A stretch of 6,048 nt of DNA. Origin: Armatimonadota bacterium. GTDB taxonomy: Bacteria; Armatimonadota; Zipacnadia; Zipacnadales; JABUFB01. The position numbers and the translations under genes were made by a program. Position 1 is the first letter of the stretch. Each line of letters begins with the position of its first letter. The stretch covers positions 1 through 6,048 of the forward strand of contig JAGPGE010000382.1 of assembly GCA_018056145.1 (NCBI GenBank). Reading direction: 5' to 3'. The notes beneath the pieces were generated by a model. It did no database searches. It was given only the letters and a program-made list of their open reading frames with translations, and was not told where the DNA came from. Below are positions 1 to 4,412 of the stretch, piece by piece.

Positions 1-1
1 G

Positions 2-679
2 CTTGTGAACGGCAAGGCGAAACTGGTGCGGGACGACTACTGCGACGGTCTGGGCGACTGTCTCGGCGAATGCCCCCAGGGCGCCATCAGTTTCGAAGTG
101 CGCGAGGCCGCGCCGTATGACGAGGATGCCGTGCAGGAGCATCTGGCGCGGCGCGACAAGTCCGCTCCCGCCGCGTGCCCGTCGGTCCGGGCGATGCTCG
201 ACGCCATCGGCGGCAAGGACAAGCTCCCGTGCGGATGCCCTTCCGCCCAGGCCCGGAAGCTGGAGCGAGATCCGGTGGCGCGGACTGCGGGAAGCGCGCC
301 CTCCGCCCTCACCAACTGGCCGACGCAGCTTGCCCTGGTCCCGCCCAATGCGCCGTATCTGCGGGAAGCCGACCTGCTCATCAGCGCCGACTGCGTTCCC
401 TTCGCCTACGGGGGCTTCCACAATGATCTGGTGCCCGGGCGCGTGGTCCTGCAGGCCTGCCCGAAGCTGGATGAGACGGGCCCGTACGTGCAGAAGCTCG
501 CGGCGATCTTCCAGCACAATGACATCCAGTCGATCACACTCGCCCGGATGGAGGTGCCCTGCTGCGGCGGCCTGGTTAACGTGGTCCGATCGGCCCTGGC
601 GCTTGCAGGGAAGCAGATCCCGGTTGAAGTGGTGACGCTCGGAGTGGACGGCGCGGTGCGCGGACGGCAGACGGTCTGA
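2..679 (+). CDS. 4Fe-4S cluster-binding protein (5'-truncated by window edge)
   Basis: Probable cytoplasmic iron-sulfur redox protein of anaerobic bacteria; its partner and reaction are not known to me. The reading frame is open to the left edge. A GTG at position 5 could be called as a start, but the text before it (leucine codon at 2-4) and the family pattern indicate an internal position: relatives carry a first cysteine cluster of CxxCxxC type just upstream, which is missing here. Counting from that GTG, C13-x5-C19-x3-C23-P is the second ferredoxin-like cluster motif. C58, C76 and C78 follow in a linker. Residues about 103-224 form the conserved C-terminal domain, with NWPTQL, LVPPNAPYL, ADCVPFAY, FHND, CPKLDE and MEVPCCGGL, and cysteines C130, C152, C186 and C187. 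The gene ends 43 bp before the cupin gene on the same strand, so the two are probably one transcript. Family membership is fairly sure; function is inference. Confidence 0.9.
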   Translation, partial: LVNGKAKLVRDDYCDGLGDCLGECPQGAISFEVREAAPYDEDAVQEHLARRDKSAPAACPSVRAMLDAIGGKDKLPCGCPSAQARKLERDPVARTAGSAPSALTNWPTQLALVPPNAPYLREADLLISADCVPFAYGGFHNDLVPGRVVLQACPKLDETGPYVQKLAAIFQHNDIQSITLARMEVPCCGGLVNVVRSALALAGKQIPVEVVTLGVDGAVRGRQTV

Positions 680-722
680 CCTGATCACATTCCGCCTCAA
701 GAGGGCGACAGGAGGGGTCACA

Positions 723-1112
723 ATGAGTAGCGATTGCCCACACAAGGACTGCGAGGAAATGCAGGAGGGCGGCTGCGGGTGCTGCGCGGGAGATAAGACC
801 CACGAGGCGTGTCTGTTCAACGTGGCTGACCGGGTCCAGTATGCGAAGGACTCCATCGTCAGCAGCACCGTCGCCGATACGGACGTCGGCACACTCACGG
901 TCTTTGCCTTCGATGCCGGCCAGCGCCTAAGCACACATTCCGCGCCGTATGACGCCCATGTCTACGTGCTGGATGGAGAAGCAAGGATCGTGGTTGGCGC
1001 GGAACCCTTCACCGTAGCCGCTGGTGAGATGATCGTCATGCCCGCTAACGTGCCCCATAGCGTCGAAGCCGTGGAGCCCTTCAAGATGCTGCTGGTGATG
1101 TTCCGCGCCTGA
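723..1112 (+). CDS. Small cupin-domain protein with cysteine-rich N-terminus
   Basis: A 129-residue single-domain cupin, probably cytoplasmic. The start is ATG at 723, preceded by a strong ribosome site (AGGAGGGG, 710-717). Residues 1-30 are rich in cysteine (C5, C10, C18, C20, C21, C30) and look like an added metal or Fe-S site. Residues about 45-129 are the beta-barrel. Cupin motif 1 is recognisable as G66-x5-H72, H79 and E86 within HVYVLDGEA; motif 2 is G101-x5-P107 to H112 within MPANVPHSV. H72, H79, E86 and H112 are the likely metal ligands by analogy with other cupins. It follows the 4Fe-4S gene by 43 bp, and a strong terminator lies 27 bp after its stop, so it closes that operon. Such cupins bind metal or small molecules, or act as sensors; nothing here shows which. 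Fold call is secure, role unknown. Confidence 0.9.
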   Translation: MSSDCPHKDCEEMQEGGCGCCAGDKTHEACLFNVADRVQYAKDSIVSSTVADTDVGTLTVFAFDAGQRLSTHSAPYDAHVYVLDGEARIVVGAEPFTVAAGEMIVMPANVPHSVEAVEPFKMLLVMFRA

Positions 1113-1139
1113 CGCCGTGGACAGAACGCGCAGACGACA

Positions 1140-1173
1140 ACGGGGAGCCCTCACTGCGCGGGCTCCCCGTTTT
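1140..1173 (+). terminator. Rho-independent terminator after the cupin gene
   Basis: A perfect 11-bp inverted repeat pairs ACGGGGAGCCC (1140-1150) with GGGCTCCCCGT (1160-1170), with a 9-nt loop, and runs straight into TTTT (1170-1173). It lies between two convergent genes, 27 bp past the cupin stop and 23 bp past the pilin stop. Read on the minus strand the T-tract is poor (GTTGTC), so it should work mainly for the plus-strand operon. Confidence 0.88.
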
Positions 1174-1196
1174 GCACTGCAATGGTGTGCGCGCGA

Positions 1197-1874
1197 TTAC
1201 TGCCGGTGCCAGAGATTGACTTGGGTCGGATCAGCCAGCGCGCTGATCTTCATGAACTTGACGTGTCCGTCGTTGAAGGCCACATTCAGGCCGTCATTGT
1301 GCCACGGCCAGGTGCGCTCGTTGAGGCCCCCGTTGATGTAATCGGTCCCATTGGAGTTGAGCACGCCCATGGGCGCGGTCACGTGGATGTTGCAGTAGTG
1401 TTGGTACCAGGCGTTGCTGGATTCGAGGATCATCACCGTCTCGGCCGGAGCTCTGAAAGAGCCCATGGACGCGGGACTGGTCCAGCCTTCCGGGAACACG
1501 TGGGTCATCGGCATCTGGTAGCGGGTTGCCTGAAGGCTCCCCGGCCACAGGCCCGCGAGCTGGGCCTCAATGTTGATATCCATGGACGGGCAGGCGAAAA
1601 TCTGGCGGTTCTTCGTGTAGGGCAGGATCTTGTCAGCCCAGATGATGCGGCCCGCGGGATAGCCATTGCCATCGTCGTAGACGCTGGGGTACTTCTCGTC
1701 ATAGTCCTGACAGTACATCATCATGGCCAGGCCCATCTGCTTCAGGTTCGACGAACAGCTTGCCTGACGGGCCTTCTCCCGCGCCCGGGCGAAGACCGGG
1801 AACAGGATCGCTGCGAGGATCGCGATGATTGCGATGACCACCAGCAGTTCAATGAGGGTAAAGCCGCGACGCAT
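1197..1874 (-). CDS. Pseudopilin-like secreted protein, prepilin N-terminus and H-x9-DG C-terminus
   Basis: A 225-residue protein exported through a type IV pilus or type II secretion-like route and anchored or displayed at the cell surface; exact role unknown. Residues 1-25 are a class III prepilin signal: short basic leader MRRG, expected cleavage between G4 and F5, conserved E9 of FTLIE, then a hydrophobic helix to about residue 25. FPVFARAREKARQ and SCSSNLKQMGLAMMMYCQDYDEKYP follow, as in the DUF1559/H-x9-DG pseudopilin-like families. Near the C-terminus, H-N-D-G-L-N-V-A-F-N-D-G is an H-x9-DG signature. The middle part has scattered aromatic and Asn/Gly residues typical of the variable beta-rich domain. 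ATG at 1872-1874 has an ideal GGAGG ribosome site on the minus strand. The gene is convergent with the cupin and divergent from the isomerase. Such proteins often occur in many copies per genome in Armatimonadota. Confidence 0.93.
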   Translation of the reverse strand: MRRGFTLIELLVVIAIIAILAAILFPVFARAREKARQASCSSNLKQMGLAMMMYCQDYDEKYPSVYDDGNGYPAGRIIWADKILPYTKNRQIFACPSMDINIEAQLAGLWPGSLQATRYQMPMTHVFPEGWTSPASMGSFRAPAETVMILESSNAWYQHYCNIHVTAPMGVLNSNGTDYINGGLNERTWPWHNDGLNVAFNDGHVKFMKISALADPTQVNLWHRQ

Positions 1875-1912
1875 TGCTTGGACCTCCTGCTAGATTGTAC
1901 GCCGAAACGTGT

Positions 1913-1928
1913 CCCCGCTATCGCGGGG
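1913..1928 (-). promoter_or_regulatory. Short hairpin in the pilin gene leader
   Basis: CCCCGC (1913-1918) and GCGGGG (1923-1928) form a 6-bp perfect stem with a 4-nt loop. It falls between the predicted minus-strand -10 box and the pilin ribosome site, so it would lie near the 5' end of that mRNA. It may stabilise the transcript; there is no direct evidence of regulation. Confidence 0.4.
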
Positions 1929-1938
1929 TAGAGCGCTG

Positions 1939-1944
1939 ATTATA
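1939..1944 (-). promoter_or_regulatory. Candidate -10 box for the pilin gene
   Basis: ATTATA on the plus strand reads as a perfect TATAAT on the minus strand, in the more AT-rich part of the divergent intergenic region. It would give a leader of about 55-60 nt before the pilin ATG. No good TTGACA-like box is seen 16-18 bp upstream (the 17-bp position reads AGCGCG), so an activator or an alternative sigma factor may be needed, or the match is chance. Confidence 0.45.
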
Positions 1945-1980
1945 CTTCGACAGGACCTTTTCGCGCTATATCCATTCTCT

Positions 1981-1995
1981 TGCTAACGTTTAGCA
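1981..1995. promoter_or_regulatory. LacI-family-like operator palindrome
   Basis: TGCTAA (1981-1986) and TTAGCA (1990-1995) are perfect inverted arms around CGT, and the core AACGTT is typical of LacI/PurR/CcpA-type operators. It lies about 105 bp before the isomerase start and 107 bp upstream of the pilin start, in the AT-rich patch of a divergent promoter region. Control of a sugar gene by a LacI-type repressor would fit. The spacing is odd-numbered, whereas the commonest LacI operators are centred on CpG, so this is tentative. No regulator gene is present in the window. Confidence 0.4.
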
Positions 1996-2081
1996 TTTCT
2001 ACATGTTCCCGATCTTGCAGAAGTGGGGAGGTCCTTGCGGCCTCGGCGGCGCAATACCCCGCGGCGTAATGCGAACGATGC

Positions 2082-2089
2082 AAGGAGAG
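2082..2089 (+). promoter_or_regulatory. Ribosome binding site fixing the isomerase start
   Basis: AAGGAGAG lies 9 nt before ATG 2099. It favours that start over the in-frame ATG at 2003, which would add 32 residues unlike the family and has no good ribosome site. Confidence 0.75.
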
Positions 2090-2098
2090 ACAACAATC

Positions 2099-2902
2099 AT
2101 GGGCATGCTGGGAGTCATTCACTACAACGCTCCGGGAGCCACTCTCGAGGAGTTCCTCGCGTGGGCATCCGGCGCCGGGTTCGAGAGCACCGAGCTGCAG
2201 ATCCGCGACCTGTGGCCGGATGAGTCGGTCTGCTGGAAGGAATCTGCCGAAGAGGGCAAGCGCCTTGTGGAGAAGTACGGTCTCGTCGTCAGCGCCATCG
2301 CCTCGGGCAACGATTTCGTATACCTCGATGCCGAGAACATCGACAAGCAGGCCGCCCGCATGAAGACCATCTGCGACATCGCCCAGTTCATGGGCTGCAA
2401 GGTGATTCGCACCGAGGGCGGACAGCCTAAAGACGCAGTTCCCGAGGACAAGTGGGTCGAGGCAATGGCCACCTCCATCCGCGCCTGCCTGCCCTTCGTC
2501 AAGGAAATGGGCATGAAGTTCGCCATCGACAACCACGGGTATGTGACCAACCACATTCCCACCATGCTTGGCCTGCTGCGCGAAGTGGATGAGCCCGAGT
2601 TCGTCGGCAGCAACCTGGACACCATGAACGTCCGCTGGTTCGGCAATTCCCTGGAAGAGTGCGACCAGTTCTACCGGGAGGTCGCCCCGTGGGTCATGCA
2701 CACCCACATGAAGGACGGCTTTGGCTCCCGCGCCGAGTACAAGGGCAAGGACCTGGGCAATGGCGAGATCAACCTCAAGCTGGCAGTGGAAGTCCTGAAG
2801 GAGGCCGGCTACGACTACGCCTGGACCGCCGAGTACGAAGGCAAGGAAGGGGACGGCGTGGGTTACGAGAAGTGCCTGGTCTGGCTGAGGCACAATATCT
2901 GA
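2099..2902 (+). CDS. Sugar phosphate isomerase/epimerase (xylose-isomerase-like TIM barrel)
   Basis: A 267-residue cytoplasmic TIM-barrel protein of the AP-endonuclease-2/xylose-isomerase-like superfamily, whose members isomerise or epimerise sugars, ketoses or inositol derivatives using a divalent metal. Substrate is not evident. The N-terminus GVIHYNAP and the strand GFESTELQ begin the barrel. Likely metal-site residues by family position are D144 in AIDNHG, D174 in NLDTMN, H201 or H203 in HTHMKD, and E245 in AEYEG; E106 in IRTEGG is also conserved in relatives. Relatives commonly carry glutamate (ENHG) where this protein has D144, so the first ligand is conservatively changed. Start ATG 2099 is chosen from the ribosome site and family length. 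It is divergent from the pilin gene and followed by a strong terminator; two dehydrogenases downstream suggest carbohydrate or polyol catabolism. Fold call is strong, activity inferred. Confidence 0.92.
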   Translation: MGMLGVIHYNAPGATLEEFLAWASGAGFESTELQIRDLWPDESVCWKESAEEGKRLVEKYGLVVSAIASGNDFVYLDAENIDKQAARMKTICDIAQFMGCKVIRTEGGQPKDAVPEDKWVEAMATSIRACLPFVKEMGMKFAIDNHGYVTNHIPTMLGLLREVDEPEFVGSNLDTMNVRWFGNSLEECDQFYREVAPWVMHTHMKDGFGSRAEYKGKDLGNGEINLKLAVEVLKEAGYDYAWTAEYEGKEGDGVGYEKCLVWLRHNI

Positions 2903-2904
2903 GG

Positions 2905-2917
2905 CCTGCCGTGCAGG
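2905..2917 (+). promoter_or_regulatory. Small hairpin upstream of the terminator, able to compete with it
   Basis: CCTGC (2905-2909) and GCAGG (2913-2917) form a 5-bp stem just after the isomerase stop. GCAGGT (2913-2918) is also complementary to ACCTGC (2943-2948) inside the left arm of the terminator hairpin. An alternative fold that delays the terminator is therefore possible, though much weaker than the 15-bp terminator. Could be chance. Confidence 0.25.
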
Positions 2918-2934
2918 TAGACACCCAGCGCATC

Positions 2935-2979
2935 ACGAACCGACCTGCCAGAGCAAGGCAGGTCGGTTCGTTTCCTTTG
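2935..2979 (+). terminator. Strong Rho-independent terminator between isomerase and dehydrogenase
   Basis: A perfect 15-bp stem pairs 2935-2949 (ACGAACCGACCTGCC) with 2957-2971, with a 7-nt loop AGAGCAA, followed by TTTCCTTTG. The stem is excellent but the U-tract is interrupted by CC. It ends only 17 nt before the ribosome site of the next gene, leaving no room for a separate promoter after it. It may be a partial terminator or attenuator, or an mRNA-stabilising 3' end for the isomerase transcript. Confidence 0.85.
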
Positions 2980-3002
2980 CGCGCCGCGCAGGAGGTCCCT
3001 TC

Positions 3003-4004
3003 ATGCCAACCACCAGCAAAGCCGCCGTCTTCACAGCACCCGGCGAGGTCGAGGTGCGCCAAGTCCCCGTCCCCGATCCCGGCCCCAACGAAGTGCTGAT
3101 CCGGTCCGAGTACTCCATCATCAGCAATGGCACGGAGAGTTGGGTCTGGGCCGGACGCTTCCACAGCCCCGGGCAGCCCGCACGGATGCATTTCCCCTGG
3201 GTGCCCGGATACCAGCGCATGGGGGTCATCGAGCAGGTTGGCGCCGATGTCACCAACCTCCAGGCCGGGCAACGCGTTGCCGCAACGGTCTCCCGGTTCG
3301 AAGAGCCGTACGAGACCTCCTGGGGAAGCCACGCGGAGCTTGCCGTCACTCATGCCGAGCAGTGTTACCCGCTGCCCGGCGACGTGGACCCGGTGGATGT
3401 GGCCGGCCTCGTGCTCACCCAGGTGGGCTACAATGGAGGGACACGGCCGCCGGTGTGTGAAGGTTCCACGGCAGTGGTCATCGGTGACGGTCTGGTGGGC
3501 CAGTGGGCCGCCCAGACCTTCCGCGCAAGGGGCGCGTATGTGATCCTCTGCGGGCACCGTGCGAAGCGTCTCGCCTTGGCCGCTGAGCATTCCGCGGATG
3601 AGGCCGTGAACACCCGCGAGATGGACATTGAGGCCCTGGTGCGCGACCGCTTCCCCGGCGGAGTGGACATAGTGGACGAGGCCGTGGGCCTCCTGGGCAA
3701 TGTCGAGCTTGCCTTCAAGCTCCTGCGCCATGACGGGCATCTCGTCTTCAACGGGTACCACCCCGAGGGCGAGCACCTGATGAACATCCAGTGGCTGCAT
3801 GACAAGGAGATCACCTGCTGGGGCATGGCAGGCTGGACCCGGCCCCGCATGGAGGCCACCCTAGACTGGGTGCGTCAGGGGAAGCTCAAGGTCAAGGAAC
3901 TGATCACCCACGAGTTCCCCGGCAGTCGCGCGGACGAAGCCTATCGGATGATCTGGGACAAGAGCGACGACTTCGTCGGCGTGCTGCTCAACTGGCAGGG
4001 GTAG
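3003..4004 (+). CDS. Medium-chain (MDR) dehydrogenase without the GHE zinc motif
   Basis: A 333-residue cytoplasmic NAD(P)-dependent oxidoreductase of the medium-chain superfamily, probably oxidising a hydroxyl of a sugar or polyol. Start ATG 3003 has an ideal ribosome site (CAGGAGGT, 2989-2996). Residues about 1-130 are the GroES-like substrate domain; 155-290 form the Rossmann domain with G161-D-G163-L-V-G166. Where zinc alcohol dehydrogenases read PGHExxG, this protein reads PGYQRMG (68-74), and the usual catalytic Cys region reads YSIISNGTE (38-45). Thus the standard Cys/His/Glu zinc set is absent, as in the subgroup with the S-x-I-S-x-G-T-E pattern that includes BchC-like enzymes. There is no four-cysteine structural zinc loop. 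It starts alike (MPTTSKAAVFTAPG) to the second dehydrogenase (MPATMKAIQVTAPG), so the two are diverged paralogues. Superfamily is certain; substrate unknown. Confidence 0.92.
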   Translation: MPTTSKAAVFTAPGEVEVRQVPVPDPGPNEVLIRSEYSIISNGTESWVWAGRFHSPGQPARMHFPWVPGYQRMGVIEQVGADVTNLQAGQRVAATVSRFEEPYETSWGSHAELAVTHAEQCYPLPGDVDPVDVAGLVLTQVGYNGGTRPPVCEGSTAVVIGDGLVGQWAAQTFRARGAYVILCGHRAKRLALAAEHSADEAVNTREMDIEALVRDRFPGGVDIVDEAVGLLGNVELAFKLLRHDGHLVFNGYHPEGEHLMNIQWLHDKEITCWGMAGWTRPRMEATLDWVRQGKLKVKELITHEFPGSRADEAYRMIWDKSDDFVGVLLNWQG

Positions 4005-4015
4005 TCCCGCCTCAG

Positions 4016-4028
4016 CCGTCTGTGGGGC
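4016..4028 (+). repeat. Direct repeat copy 1, CCGTCTGTGGGGC
   Basis: This 13-nt sequence begins 12 nt after the dehydrogenase stop and recurs exactly at 4128-4140. A shorter third copy, CAGCCGTCTG, is at 4154-4163 and matches 4013-4022. It lies in the gap without genes, so it is not a coding repeat. Confidence 0.7.
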
Positions 4029-4063
4029 GGAGACCTGCGCCTGGCCGGCCGTGGAAATCGCCT

Positions 4064-4104
4064 GCGCGGGGCCCTGTGCGCTCGACGACGCGCACATCCC
4101 GCGC
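4064..4104. repeat. Two-step hairpin in the gap between the dehydrogenases
   Basis: GCGCGGG (4064-4070) pairs with CCCGCGC (4098-4104). After a small asymmetric internal loop, TGTGCGC (4075-4081) pairs with GCGCACA (4090-4096) around an 8-nt loop. That gives 14 perfect pairs. No T-run follows, so it is not a classic terminator. Confidence 0.7.
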
Positions 4105-4112
4105 CTGACTCA

Positions 4113-4151
4113 GTGGGTGTCCGTCCACCGTCTGTGGGGCACCCGTGCCCC
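4113..4151. repeat. Two adjacent short hairpins around direct repeat copy 2
   Basis: GTGG (4113-4116) pairs with CCAC (4125-4128). Next to it GGGGCAC (4136-4142) pairs perfectly with GTGCCCC (4145-4151). The second copy of the direct repeat CCGTCTGTGGGGC (4128-4140) overlaps both stems, so repeat and structure are linked. Confidence 0.6.
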
Positions 4152-4166
4152 GCCAGCCGTCTGCCT

Positions 4167-4337
4167 TTGCCGTCCTTAGGGGCCGCATAGGCGAAGCGCT
4201 CCGGAACGTAGCGCCGGACCTATCCGGCCCGGCCGTGCGTCGTGTGTCCGTGGGTGTTCGGAAAGGCAGCGGCCGGGCCGGATGGGTCCCCATCGTCCCT
4301 GGGGGCCGAGTACCCATGCGGCCCCTCCGGACGACAA
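4167..4337. repeat. Large two-part inverted repeat, possible structured RNA or MITE-like element
   Basis: Two long stems nest around a common centre. The inner stem pairs 4216-4235 with 4270-4289: 20 consecutive pairs with one G-T wobble, enclosing a 34-nt loop. The outer stem pairs 4178-4188 with 4316-4326 (11 perfect pairs, AGGGGCCGCAT/ATGCGGCCCCT), then after a 2x2 mismatch 4171-4175 with 4329-4333. Between the stems, the left spacer (4189-4215) can fold its own small hairpin (GGCG 4190-4193 with CGCC 4212-4215), and the right spacer (4290-4315) may do the same weakly. This gives a branched, junction-like shape. It ends 75 bp before the ATG of the second dehydrogenase. It could be a leader RNA, an independent ncRNA, or a mobile palindromic repeat. 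I do not recognise a known riboswitch class in it. Confidence 0.6.
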
Positions 4338-4394
4338 CGAATGGGACGAGCCAGCCCTTTATCCGTGCTGTTCGCCCATCTTCGCCATTCACAC

Positions 4395-4400
4395 GAGGAG
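4395..4400 (+). promoter_or_regulatory. Ribosome binding site for the second dehydrogenase
   Basis: GAGGAG lies 12 nt before ATG 4413, a long spacing, and 24 nt before the next in-frame ATG at 4425, which is too far. This favours 4413. The shared MPxT-xKA start of the two dehydrogenases also supports 4413. Confidence 0.55.
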
Positions 4401-4412
4401 TTCCGGAACAAT

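Noticed and set aside
1182..1931. 249-codon open frame on the plus strand
   Set aside because: It lies antisense to the pilin-like gene, which has a textbook prepilin signal and ribosome site; the plus-strand translation has no family features and no ribosome site.
1941..1946. Plus-strand -10 box TATACT for the isomerase gene
   Set aside because: It overlaps the minus-strand TATAAT, and no -35-like sequence lies 16-18 bp upstream; the real plus-strand promoter is not identified.
2003..2098. Upstream in-frame ATG extending the isomerase by 32 residues
   Set aside because: No ribosome site; the extension does not resemble the family, whereas ATG 2099 has AAGGAGAG at good spacing.
1940..2893. 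317-codon open frame on the minus strand
   Set aside because: It mirrors the isomerase/epimerase gene; long antisense frames are expected at this GC content, and the protein is a Leu/Ala/Gly/His-rich shadow.
2775..3800. 341-codon open frame on the minus strand
   Set aside because: It spans the end of the isomerase, the terminator and most of the first dehydrogenase on the opposite strand, with no recognisable motif.
4006..4030. Terminator directly after the first dehydrogenase
   Set aside because: CCGCC (4007-4011) can pair with GGCGG (4026-4030), but the loop is 14 nt and no T-run follows.
4016..4163. Possible CRISPR array from repeated CCGTCTG units
   Set aside because: Only two full copies and one partial copy, 13 nt long, with unequal spacing (112 and about 29 nt) and no cas genes.
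4012..4392. 126-codon minus-strand frame and overlapping plus-strand frames in the gap
   Set aside because: They are rich in Arg, Pro and Gly, have no convincing ribosome site, and are explained by GC-rich inverted repeats. I cannot fully exclude a decayed gene.
4242..4412. Upstream in-frame ATG extending the zinc dehydrogenase by 57 residues
   Set aside because: The extension runs through the large inverted repeat and the family begins close to MKAIQV; ATG 4413 fits the paralogue's start.
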